Below are positions 10,539 through 22,000 of a stretch of 64,000 bases of DNA, piece by piece (position 1 is the first letter of the stretch; every line of letters begins with the position of its first letter). The position numbers and the translations under genes are program-made. The DNA lies in assembly GCA_021234155.1 (NCBI GenBank), contig JAJEKV010000218.1:686001-750000 (forward strand), read 5' to 3'. The DNA is from Isoetes taiwanensis. Its lineage: Eukaryota; Streptophyta; Lycopodiopsida; Isoetales; Isoetaceae. Under the pieces are notes generated by a model, which saw only the letters and a program-made list of their open reading frames with translations, did not search any database and had not been told where the DNA came from.

Positions 10539-10885
10539 TTAGACCCTCGCAAGGCTCATATGAGAGCGCAAGATGTGCAACTCAGAAACGGGCACCCCCA
10601 AATGCTCCCACTCCACAATAGATATAGCATTGTCAATTGACACATAGAACCCTCTAAGCTGCCGCCTAAGCAAGCGCAAGGATGCCGCAATCCTATGCGC
10701 CTCAGTTCCAACCTGGATAACACTATTCACAAACTCCTGAGCAGAAAATGCTGCCTCAGGCTCAACCAAAAACACAACAGGGTCCGGATGGGATGCCTCT
10801 ACAGCAGACAAAATAAAAGACTCAGGCAAAGACACAGCAGGTTGCTCCACGCCAGCAACTGGTTCCCCATCAGTCTCCATAACTC
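10539..10885 (-). CDS. Probable second exon of the Rep-like gene (unknown domain)
   Basis: This is an open minus-strand segment of about 115 codons that ends at a stop at 10539. It is preceded by a good acceptor (TTTTTAGTTGCAG). Joined to a phase-1 GTGATC donor near the end of the Rep-like exon, it would append GVMETDGEPVAGVEQ and a helical-looking C-terminus (FVNSVIQVGTEAHRIAASL, LRRQLRGFYVSIDNAI). No helicase, zinc-finger or known domain is visible. Alternatively it is an independent short reading frame starting at an upstream Met. The intact frame and close spacing favour one gene; the exact junction is not certain. Confidence 0.45.
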
Positions 10886-10953
10886 CTGCAACTAAAAACA
10901 AACAAAGCTATGGAAACAAACCCAACTGTACAATGAAGAGGCAACCAAGTTCA

Positions 10954-11991
10954 TCACCCAACAACCATGGTACGATCACCCTTGTGCACAGAGATGAAAT
11001 CTACATTAGGCTGAAGTATCACAACATCATCACTATCTCCACTATAAGAAGCATCATGAATATCCTCGAAGTTATTATCTTGTTCATCAGCAGGAATAGC
11101 ATCATCCCAATACCGCCTCCTCCCAGGCCCATTCCTTTCCACAGGTACAAAACCTGCTGGCAGGCCAAACAAGATGGTCCTCATATCCGATGGCATGCAG
11201 TGACTAGGATTGAGCAGGACTCTCCATGCAGCCCGGACATGGTGCTCATTGATATGGGCAGTGTTAGAAGGGATAATCCAAGAACTAGACAAGGTAAATT
11301 TTCCAGAACGAATCATCCTGGCCAGTGCATACAACAAACTAGCAGTCAATCTACGGTTCCCGTGGTAATTCACAAAATGGGCAGCTCGATTCAACAAGTT
11401 TTTGTTATCAAGCACAACTAAATTTTTTGTATCACCAGCTCCCCATCTCAAATACAAATCCTTACCTTTCTCGATGGCAGCCTCACTCACATTATAAAGA
11501 TGGCAGACATAATGAATTTTTCCCACATCCTTCATACAGTACCCAATCATACCCTCAAAACAATAAAGACGAGTATTTTTAAGGGCTTTGCATACCAATA
11601 TCACACCAGGAGGCTTAGAAACCCAATTGAAATCTCTTTTTATGGCATCATTCATGGCCCTAGGACTCTTAAACCGGGCTCTAAACACAACTTGACAATG
11701 CAAATGATCTACAGTAGCACCACGCTCCATGGCCACAGCTCCAGCAACACACCTCCGATTGCAAAACCCCACAAGACCATCATAAAAACTCATGGGCACA
11801 TCTTGCCCAGATAAACCTAAGGTAACACTCACATCTATAACATTCCAGTCCTGCTCAACAGAAAAACCATCATATCCCCCAGTCTCACGCTCTTGAGAAT
11901 TGGAAGCACTCAGGTTTATAATGTGGCTCAGAAAACTAGGGACAGAGCAACCAGCACTCTTCCCCTTTCTCGCTGCCCTCTTCAGAGACAT
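10954..11991 (-). CDS. HUH endonuclease, Rep-like (Replitron-type transposase candidate)
   Basis: The start chosen is an internal Met (11991, MSLKRAARKGK). The frame is open further to 12093, but that upstream part contains a GTAAGC donor-like site and looks like leader. Counting from 12093, the Rep fold motifs appear in order. Motif 1 is a strand, IDVSVTLGLSG (about 86-96). Motif 2 is ERGATVDHLHCQVVFRARF with the metal-binding HLH at 130-132. Motif 3 is GMIGYCMKDVGKIHY with nucleophile Tyr185 and Lys188-Asp189 (Y-x2-K-D). Such enzymes nick one DNA strand through a 5'-phosphotyrosine bond. No Walker A/B or SF1/SF3 helicase follows, unlike Helitron transposases and CRESS-virus Reps. HUH plus no helicase is the known layout of Replitron transposons. 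The C-terminus is rich in acidic residues. The frame has no internal stop, so it may be functional or recently so. A domesticated or virus-derived Rep is the alternative. Confidence 0.7.
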   Translation of the reverse strand: MSLKRAARKGKSAGCSVPSFLSHIINLSASNSQERETGGYDGFSVEQDWNVIDVSVTLGLSGQDVPMSFYDGLVGFCNRRCVAGAVAMERGATVDHLHCQVVFRARFKSPRAMNDAIKRDFNWVSKPPGVILVCKALKNTRLYCFEGMIGYCMKDVGKIHYVCHLYNVSEAAIEKGKDLYLRWGAGDTKNLVVLDNKNLLNRAAHFVNYHGNRRLTASLLYALARMIRSGKFTLSSSWIIPSNTAHINEHHVRAAWRVLLNPSHCMPSDMRTILFGLPAGFVPVERNGPGRRRYWDDAIPADEQDNNFEDIHDASYSGDSDDVVILQPNVDFISVHKGDRTMVVG

Positions 11992-12093
11992 AATGTGGCA
12001 GAAATTTACAGACAAAAACAAAGGGAAGAATACAGCTGGCTTACCTCGGGCACAAATCCCCTTCGAGAAGACTCCACCTCCGCTCCCCACCAA

Positions 12094-14017
12094 GCAACCC
12101 GACCCCTACTTATCCGAAACCCCAAAAAAGCAACAAGCCCAGAGACAGGACACATAAGAACCTCCGGCCTCAGCATCTCCGCCATCCCTAGAGCACACTA
12201 CGGCGGCACTGTCAGTTCCGGCCAACCGGGCACAAGATGCTCGGCCTACATTCCAGGGTTTCGAATCCCCACTACCACCGTTACCAAAATACCATACTCA
12301 CATACGAATACTCATTTACACCATTAAAAACCTTAGATTACAAATATACGATTCCAAATTTCGGCCACATTATTTAGGTTATGCGATAATGTCAATTTTC
12401 ATAGGGTGGTATAGAGTAGGTGGGTTTGAATGTATAGGGAAGCGTCCCTTGGAATCCTTTCTGGTGTGGATGGTAGGGTCCTCCGGCCAGCTCAGCCACA
12501 CTAAAAAGGGAGCAATAGGCGTTTCCCCACAATATAGAAACATAGATTTTTTTTTATTTTTTATTTTTTAGCATTTTTTCAGAAATGCCCATCTAGGGCT
12601 TCCTCCATTCTGGGGGTATCCATGTTGCAGCCAGATGGGTTTTTTAAACAGATGGTTGATGTTCTCACCCTTTGATTACTTCTATAGCCATGAGAATTCA
12701 AGAAGTATCAAGTTGGTTATGGAAGTGGAAGGGTGTTGGAAACCAAGAATCTGTTCTTTTAACCAATAATGGGATGCAGTATTTTTGTGGCCAAATAGGG
12801 ATGCAAACCTGTTGCTTCAGCGACATGCAGTATTGTTTTAAACAGCTGGTCTAATTTGTGCCTTATTAATGGTCTCGTTGCAGTGCTTAATAAGAGAAAG
12901 CAGAAATTAGGGCAAATACATCTTTATCATTTCGTATGCTCAGGGTATTTTTTGAAGCAGTTTGAGCTGCTTGCTGGCGGGGGATGGGCTCTCTGGTTCT
13001 CAGGGAATTGGTGTTGGATTGTTGAGTGTATGGTTCTAAAATAGAAGGATAAGGGTCTGTAGCTTGGATGCAGATTAGGTAGACAAGTCATGGGAGCATG
13101 CCAATGTAATCGAGTGCTGGGTGTGTCATGAAGGATGCTGGTGAGTCCTGGCTGTAATTTCTTCCTGTGAGTAGGATTTGTATGGTTGTGATTGGAATTG
13201 AGCATGGAAACAGAGGTTGTGAATAGACCGAGAAGAGCTCCAGTGTGAATCGGTTCCGGGTAATGGTGTTGGTATGTTTCTTAGGCTGCTGTTGTTGAAG
13301 TCGGCCAGGGCAGAGATTTCCTGATACGCAGAGCCTCTGAAAGAGAGCAAGTCGATCTGTGAATTGGCCGCCCATCGTGGTTTTTATTATGGAACAGAGG
13401 TATTGTTACAGAGCCCGTGAATGGGAGATATATGTTGGCTCTGTGGCACATAGTTTCTGATAGACAGAGAGCTGAATGCAAGGAAAAGCAGGGGATTTTG
13501 ATCCATGGCAGACATTTCCTGATGCGATTAGAGGTATTGGGCTCTGTTAGGGGTTCTGGTGAGGCTGGTATGGCCTTGGAGGTTCGATTCCTAGCCCAGC
13601 TTCTTGGCGATTTATCCAAATTTTTATGTTCTTTGGTTGGACGCAGATCTGTATGGTTTAAAATTTTCCAATGTAGACCATAGGAAATGGCATTTGTTTT
13701 TCTTGGCAAAATGTTAGTGGCTGTCGATCTGGCACAATGCCACGAATATGCTAAGAATATGCTATGCATCAATGGTCATTATTGAGACTTGAGGAAAAAA
13801 CTGATAAAGAAAGGAAAATAAAGGAAATAAAACAATGTAAAGGCCACGTAAAGGCCACTTAATTGAGCTTCATGTAAGTGCTACAATATTTTTTGAAAAA
13901 AGGATCATTCATTGTTCCATTTTAGAATAAATCAATGTTGGCTACAAGGAGTTCATAAAAGAGGTATTAATCATTCAAGGGTAAAAATGCAATTGGCGAG
14001 GAGACAGTTGTATTTTT
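12094..14017. other. Upstream flank of the Rep-like gene and unassigned sequence
   Basis: 12094-12400 is GC-richer and probably carries the leader/promoter of the Rep-like gene. I could not locate a matching terminal repeat or hairpin to define the element's other end. From 12400 to 14017 several long frames on both strands exist, but their composition is not protein-like and I see no motif. There is nothing else to annotate. Confidence 0.35.
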
Positions 14018-14098
14018 GAATAGAATAGAATAGAATATGATTTTATCGTCCACGGAGACCAACTGGCCTATGGGACCCAAGTACCAAGAGAGAGCATT
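14018..14098 (-). mobile_element. LINE 3'-end fragment, copy 1
   Basis: Read on the minus strand, the conserved block GTACTTGGGTCCCATAGG ... TCCGTGGACGATAAAATC ends in a (TATTC)n-type simple repeat (14018-14036). The same block with a simple-repeat tail recurs at 23653 and 40390. A shared 3' end followed by a short tandem tail is typical of target-primed, heavily 5'-truncated non-LTR retrotransposon copies. Confidence 0.6.
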
Positions 14099-15069
14099 GG
14101 ATACTCGCAGGGCAGTTAATCTCATTGTAGTAATGGTGTTGGTGGCACTTTCCACCATTGCACGTCCAATTTTCATGCAAAGTGAAGTTTTGTTTTGTTT
14201 GCTCTAATATCCTATGGTGTTATATATGCTTGAGCCCACCAATAAAAACACTATTTTTATTTTTTATTCGTTCCCCTCCTCTCTGGTGCCTGGGTTACCC
14301 AGGGTCAAGATCTTGGGCACAACCACCTCAGCGACGCATTGCCATAAAAACTCGTAAGAATGGAAGTTTGGGGTCCTTGCTTCATATCCTTAAATGTGAA
14401 GCAAAGTGCAAGCATCAAGTTCTGTTAAACTGTCCGGATTGAAGCCCATGCAACTCATAAAGCATATTGGATATTAATTCAGCCCAATCTTCTCATAGAG
14501 AAGCCATGACTGAGTAAAAGTAACAGAAAGAATGAGTTCTACTATCTTACCAGTTAAGGATCACCCTTGCAAGTTAACAAAAATAATGGGATAGAGAAGA
14601 AAATTGTGGTCTCCAAGTACATCCCCGAGTCAAGCAAGGCTTAAGAAGAATAGTAAGCCTCATACCCGGCATGCTCCTCGACATTTCAAAACTAATCGGG
14701 TTTAATATATTGCCATCTAGCCGCCAGATAGAACTTATGCAGGAAGATGGCATGTGGCATCCATGTCGTTGGAGCCAAAATTGCAATGCTAAGATGCTTA
14801 TTTTCACGGATGGATAGACTGATACATAACATCCCTCAACAACTAAATATTAAGCAAATTATAGCTAATGTTGGGATGGATCTATTTATCCGCAAGCAAA
14901 GAATGGTCGCACATGGATCTAATAAACAAATGGAGGAAGACTGACACAGACGTTGAAATGATGAGATGCGAAGCTAAATACCTCCATATACTATCCTTGC
15001 CACTTTTGTGTGTTCGTATCCATGTACCCTAGTTTCAACTACATCTGAAAGCACTTTAGACAAACATCC
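14099..15069. other. Unassigned sequence
   Basis: Short protein-like stretches exist on the plus strand near 14325-14440 (for example SLLHILKCEAKCKHQ) and around 14740-14940. I cannot link them to a family, and they carry neither starts nor splice structure. It is probably decayed transposon or gene debris. Confidence 0.3.
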
Positions 15070-17740
15070 GTCTATGTTTGCAATTTCTATGTTTTCTATG
15101 TTTCTATGTTATTTTGCTACATATTCTAAACGAGGTGCACCCTGGACTACCACAATCGTCGGATTCGTTGATCCTACAACCCAGATTGTATGTTGGGGCC
15201 TGTGAGCACCTCTCGTTTCGCTTATAGTCATTTATGATTGGAGGCGCCTATAATTTTGAAATATGAAATACAATTTCGCCTAAGGTTTTGAGGGAATATC
15301 AAACCTCTATACGACTTTGCCTAAGATTTTAGAATATGAAATACGAGGGCTCGAACCTTTACCAAAATAACTCACAATCTTAATAAGATTACTTTAACCA
15401 ATACACCTAGTGATCTAAAGTGATTATTTTTTATGTTGAATCTATGTTTTTTTTTATAACAACCCCTTCCATTGTTTTAGAAATATATGGTCTATGGTTT
15501 TAGAAATTGTTATTTTTACATCGATATCAAATCCCCTTGGAACCCCCTGTTATTTTGCTATATATTCTAAACGAGGTGCACCCTGACTACCACAGTCGTC
15601 GGATTCGTTGATCCTACGACCCAGATTGTATGTTCGTTTCGCTTATAGTCATTTATGATTAGAGGCACCTATGATTTTGAAATATGAAATACAATTTCGC
15701 CTAAGGTTTTGAGGGAATATCAAACCTCTATACGGCTTTGCCTAAGATTTTAAAATATGAAATACGAGGGCTCGAATCTCTACCAAAATAACTCAATATC
15801 CTAATAAGTTTACTTTAACCAATACACCTAATGAGCTAATGTGATTATTTTTTATCTTGAATCTATGTTTTTTTTTTTTTATAACAATCCCTTCAATTGT
15901 TTTCGGGATATATGGTCTGTGGTTTCAGGAATTGTTATTTTTACATCGATATCAAATACCCCTAGAACCCCCTATTATTTTGCTACATATTTATTCTAAA
16001 CGAGGTGCACTGGATTATATACAACCGCCGGATTCGTTGATCCTACGACCCGGATTGTATGTTGAGGCCTGTGGGCACCTCTCGTTTCGCTTATAGTCAT
16101 TTATGATTGGAGGCGCCTATGATTTTGAAATATGAAATACAATTTCGCCTAAGGTTTTGAGGGAATATCAAACCTCTATACGGCTTTGCCTAAGATTTTA
16201 GAATATGAAATACGAGGGCTCGAACCTCTACCAGAATAACTCAATATCCTAATAAGTTTACTTTAATCAATACACCTAATGAGCTAATGTAATTATTTTT
16301 TATCTTGAATCTATGTTTTTTTTTATAACAATCCCTTCAATTGTTTTCGGGATATATGGTCTGTGGTTTCAGGAATTGTTATTTTTACATCGATATCAAA
16401 TCCCCCTAGAAACCCCTATTATTTTGCTACATATTTATTCTAAACGAGATGCACCCTAGACTACCACAGTCATCGGATTCGTTGATCCTACGACCCGGAT
16501 TGTATGTTGGGGCCTGTGGGCACCTCTCGTTTCGCTTATAGTCATTTATGATTGGAGGCGCCTATGATTTTGAAATATGAAATACAATTTCGCCTAAGGT
16601 TTCGAGGGAATATCAAACCTATATACGGCTTTGCCTAAGATTTTAGAATATGAAATACGAGGGCTCGAACCTCTTCCAAAATAACTCACAATCCTAATAA
16701 GATTACTTTAACCAATACACCTAGTGACCTAATGTGATTATCTTTTATGTTGAATCTATGTTTTTTTTTTCCATTTAATTGTTTTAGAAATATATGGTCT
16801 ATGGTTTCAAGAAATGTTATTTTTACATTGATATCAAATCCCCCTGGAACCCCCTGTTATTTTGCTACATATTCTAAACAAGGTGCACCCTGGACTACCA
16901 CAGTCGTCGGATTCGTCGATCCTACGACCCAGATTGTATGTTGGGGCCTGTGGGCATCTCTCGTTTCGCTTATAGTCATTTATGATTGGAGGCGCCTATA
17001 ATTTTGAAATATGAAATACAATTTCGCCTAAGGTTTTGAGGGAATATCAAACATCTATACGGCTTTGCCTAAGATTTTAGAATATGAAATACGAGGGCTC
17101 GAATCTCTACCAAAATAACTCAATATCCTAATAAGTTTACTTTAACCAATACACCTAATGAGCTAATGTGATTATTTTTTATCTTGAATCTATGTTTTTT
17201 TTTTTTTTATAACAATCCCTTCAATTGTTTTCGGGATATATGACCCCTAGAACCCCCTATTATTTTGCTACATATTTATTCTAAACGAGGTGCACCCGGA
17301 TTATACCGCTTGGATTCGCTGATCCTACTAATCCGGATTGTATGTTGAGGCCTGTGAGCACCTCTCGTTTCGCTTATAGTCATTTATGATTGGAGGCGCC
17401 TATAATTTTGAAATATGAAATACAATTTCGCCTACGGTTTTGAGGGAATATCAAACCTCTATACGACTTTGCCTAAGATTTTAGAATATGAAATACCAGG
17501 GCTCAAACATCTAAAAAAATAACTCACAATCCTAATAAGATTACTTTAACCAGTACACCTAGTGACCTAATGTGATTATTTTTTATGTTGAATCTATGTT
17601 TTTTTTATAACAACCCCTTCAATTGTTTTAGAAATATATGGTCTATGGTTTCAGGAATTGTTATTTTTACATCAATGTCAAATCCCCCTGGAACCCCCAG
17701 TTATTTTGCTACATATTTCTTGCACGTAGCAGTTATCATT
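15070..17740. repeat. Tandem array of ~440-bp units, most with a tRNA-like box B
   Basis: The landmark TTTTGCTAYATA recurs at about 15112, 15551, 15977, 16421, 16860, 17264 and 17705. Spacings are 427-443 bp apart from one unit shortened to about 404. Units differ by scattered substitutions and poly-T length changes. Each unit carries, on the minus strand, a tRNA-like stretch ending GAGGTTCGAGCCCTC with a perfect or near-perfect pol III box B (GGTTCGAGCCC). About 40-50 nt upstream is a weaker A-box-like TAGGTGTATTGG. The box is degraded in the last unit (about 17491). Short frames here, such as those reading LCFFFPFNCFRNIWSM, are repeat translation and not genes. Confidence 0.85.
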
Positions 17741-19003
17741 TTTACCATGGCAAGTGGCCTTACCAAGTCATTTTTAGAGTAATTCGGGGCCATTGACAAC
17801 TCATGTTGCCTCTTCCTCTACAGTCAGATTTTGGGCCTGCAAGCGGACATTATGCAAGAGTGGATTTAGACACATTATTATTATTGTTAAAGATAATGAG
17901 ACAACTTTGTAGGAGCACATAGGAGTATCAACATATTTAGTTAGTTAATTACCTTAAAGTTGTGCCCATGTTGCAAGAGCCGTGATCCCTTCTCACATTT
18001 GATCTCTAAATCTTTCACATCTGATCTCTAAATCTTTTTGGTTCTAAATTGAAAAACAACACATAACGTACATTAATGAATGTGGAAGAACTAATACTCC
18101 CAGATACACACTGCACAATAATGAACTCATCTGGGATTATCTGTTCAAGAATATCCATTGTACTCGAAAGATCTAGCTTCTTCAATTGAACATAGATATT
18201 ATGGCACTTCTTTAAGTTCAGAAAGACGAAGTTTATCCTCCTGCATGTTCATTTTTAAGGGAGACTTAAGCTCCATGCACTCAGTAAAATAATCAACTAC
18301 TTACCAAGAATTGTCATTGCAATTGGCTTATTTAGTCACCTTGATATAAAAGAAATTGCAAATTTCTTGCCTTCTTCATAAGCCCTAAATCAGCAGAAGT
18401 TTATGAGTTTTATATTTTGATGGCTGGATGGTTGTCAATGTTGACATGAAAATAGAGAGGGCACACATTTGCTAGTATTTTTTATATTGATGTGTATGAT
18501 TTTTACGACAAGAAAATAGAGAGGTGGACGTTGTGTTTCCCTTCTTTCATATATCTTCCTAGTTGTTTGTGTCCAATGCCTTGCACGTATATTTTATACG
18601 CCAAATGAGAAAGCTCTACCTTCGGGTCTTCGTCTTTTGGAAAGGAATAGGATGCAAATCAGAGCCAGACTTGGGGTCAGAAAGCAATAGCATTGAGCCA
18701 GTGAATCTGTTGTCTAAAACAACTCGTGTGATTTAGGGGATAATTTTATCAGGCTGTGTATTCATGGTGTACAATTCTTACTAGGTCAAGTCTACGGCTT
18801 CCAGCCAACACATATCATTTTGACTCGTAGCATTCCAGCCAACACATATCATGAACATTCTTTATTCATCAAAACTGCTTTCAGATATCACATATCCAAA
18901 CTCTCCATTTATAAAGAATAGCCCTGCTATGGGAATTTGCTTCCTCTGCCTTTCACTATTACGTTACAATATTTTAAAATAAATATCAACCAAGACTCAT
19001 AAT
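17741..19003. other. Non-coding, downstream of the UBP gene
   Basis: No supported gene or repeat was recognised. The right end probably contains the 3' UTR and polyadenylation region of the UBP23-like gene, whose inferred stop codon is at 19004. Confidence 0.4.
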
Positions 19004-22000
19004 TTACATATTCGTTTTTCCACTAGCAAGTGCTTGAAACGGATTATCATTCGACTTATGAACAGCAGAATTTGCATCGACAGTTAAAGAACCATTACTT
19101 TGGCAAGCTGATAATCTTCTACCAGCAGCTCCTTTGCGAAGTTTCTTTACTTTCCCACGATCATACTCTTCATCCCTGTTCCATCAGATATTTCATATTC
19201 ACAATTAGCATCTAGTAGAAAGGGAAACATACTAACTTAATACATACCACTTATCTAGTGTCCTAGAGAAAGGCTTGTGTTCAGACTTTAAAAGCAAGTC
19301 CACATCTTTCCTGTCATCCACCTCAGTCCAGCCAGCCACTGCACATGTAAAATTTTTATGAAGCTGAAGCTTAGAATATTAATACAAACTTATGCTATGA
19401 GCACATTACCTCCAGATCCATACAATCCAGTTCCAGACATAAAAGCCGGCTGTGTTCCATTTTTCTAATGTGATGAGCTGTTTTCTGAGAGTTACTGCAA
19501 CCTGAATTCATCTCAAGAGAGGCATCCTGTATATGATTATTGCAATCTTCCAAACTGCTTCTTTTCTGTAGCTGGACCTGTCAATATCCAAGACTGTATT
19601 GCGGTCATTGCCATTGAGTATGTTTGAACCAACAACATGACCATCTTGGATCCTATGAAGAATAGCATCATCCATGGCACTTGCCTTCTTAGGTATCTTT
19701 TCCTCAACAGGGCTTCTTAGGCATCTTTTCCTCAACAGGAGCGCCCCCCTTCCTCCGTTTATGGTTGCTGTGTTGCACGCCATTGGCGACAGCAGGTGCA
19801 ACCAACTTCCTCTGTTTCCGCTTGCTGTGTTGGACGCTATTCAAAACCCCTGAAATACCGTGCTTCTGTCTCTGATGAAGAAAGAGGGCTTTTCCAAGGA
19901 AAAGGCGTTTGCTACTAGGTAATGCTTGTAAAAGCTTTCTATAGTTGTGTTGTTTCAGGTGAGATAACTTTCTCAACAATTCATGAGCTTTTCCATTCCT
20001 ACCTCTCTCATGAAAAACATCTTGCTCTCTGTTATCAACTTCATCAAACTCATTATCACCCAACATTATGTGGTCTTGAGCATCTGAATTTTGTAATCGC
20101 GTGCTGGCCCTTTCCTGAAACCCACAGGTGTTTCAATATATGTAGACATTCTACAACCAAAAGTACATCAACAGAACAAACAATTGAGAAAATAAGAAAA
20201 ACAATTAGTAACATACCTGAGCAGCAGTATTTTCGGTTTTGGTTATATCATGTCCATTTGTTTTAACCATCTCTACATCTGATGATTTTGGCCGCTTAGA
20301 AGATGCCTCTTTAGGGGAAACTACTGGAGAAGGACAAAGACCATTTTTAGGTACTCGCTTAACATGTGCCTGGTCCATATGCAACTCGTTTTCATTTGGC
20401 TGCATTGATTCCGATAGCACAATGATTTTAGGCACACCATTGCTATGATTATTAAGAGGGATAGCCTCCTGAACACTGTGCGAACTTGTATTTTGCGCTA
20501 AAGTCATCAATTCGGATGATATCTGTTTTGATACACCATTACCCTGCTTGTGAAGGGCAACAGTCTCCTGGGCAATATGCAAACTTGTCTTTTGCTTCAA
20601 TTGTACTGGCTCGGACAACAAATCACGTTTAGATATGCCATTACCCTGGTTGTTGAGAACAACACTCTCCATCAGACTTGATGCTCCAGATACAACATTG
20701 TTACTAATAGAAGCAGGAGGCTTCTTCTTAGCATCAGTGTTTGGTATACGTGAATAGAAAAGAATATAAGCTTTTTGCTCAAGCACTGTGCGTTCACTTA
20801 CTTGCTGAACCTGAAAGCAAAGAATCAAGAGCTAACCTCAACCCTTGGAAATTCCAAACAAGCTCTTAAGTAATGTAAGAATCTATACCCGACTATCATC
20901 CAAAAGATGCCAGACACCAGTTGATGTCCGAACATAGCAAAAATAGTGCCCAGAATGCGTTGATGATCCAGAATGCACCAATACAGCATACAATTGATAC
21001 CTAAAGCTCTGTTGAGAACAATTTACAAAAAGCCCGGTTAATGACAGCTGACTGCAACTTCACATGATGCATCATACAATTATATACCTGACTGTTGCTC
21101 ATGAATGGCTTTACGTCTAGATCTATTCCAAAATTTACTTTTTTATCAATTTTGCTTCCAAAATGACCAGAACTAGCAAATCGTTTGAATTGAATTGTAA
21201 GAATATTTGGGGCACACTCAATACTAAAACGCTTCAGCGCTCGCACTTTGCGTTTACATTTTTCACACTGATAGCGATTGTCTCCATCTAACACCTCTTC
21301 TGCAGTGAATCGTGCTAATGCTTTAGGCAGAGAATCAGCCCGCACAATGTCCAAACTCAGGTCAAGGAATGGATCAACCGTGTCAGAGCAGTAAGAACAA
21401 TCTGTGCATTTTACCTAAGAAACAAGAAACCACCCATTAGCTGTCTGCAACATAAATGAGAAATAACAAAGCGGTCGGTACCTCGCTTTTTAGACGGCCA
21501 CCAAATGTCCTGTATATTAGGCTTTTGTCATTGTTTGAAGTAGGAGGTGCTTTGTTACGAAAACAGCATTTATGCAATGCTTCAATCAAATAACGCATGT
21601 ATTCGTGAGCATCTTCTTGCCTACAAGGCTGAAACGCCCGTGATATTGATCTCAAGTTTTTTACCAGATAGGTAGGAGAGACAACTTTGCCCCATGCACC
21701 CAGAGCCTGTTTCACATGCCCTTCAAGGGCACACATTGCACAGAATCCAGCATTTCTACCTGATTTAGAACGCCCTTGGTAAGCAAGAAACCTATTGAAT
21801 AAGGTCAACAGCATGTATTTGAAACTCGCAAAAATATAAACATGGCATTTTTGGAGACAAAATTAATCAGTCTAAAGAGAGCAGAGTCCAGACAAGATCT
21901 GAGTTAAAACTCAAAATATAATTCCATACTCACATTCAGGCTTATGTTGGCCACTTTTGAGAAACTTAGCTAGAGGAGGAGTGTATGTAAGGCACTGCAG

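Noticed and set aside
11893-12327. Plus-strand frames opposite the HUH gene
   Set aside because: They are antisense shadows of the Rep-like coding frame with no motif of their own.
12927-13772. Overlapping minus-strand frames up to 163 codons
   Set aside because: Composition is not protein-like, there are no motifs, and overlapping frames are equally open on both strands.
15857-17782. Repeated frames reading LCFFF...FNCFRNIWSM
   Set aside because: They are translations of the ~440-bp tandem repeat, shifted by poly-T length changes.
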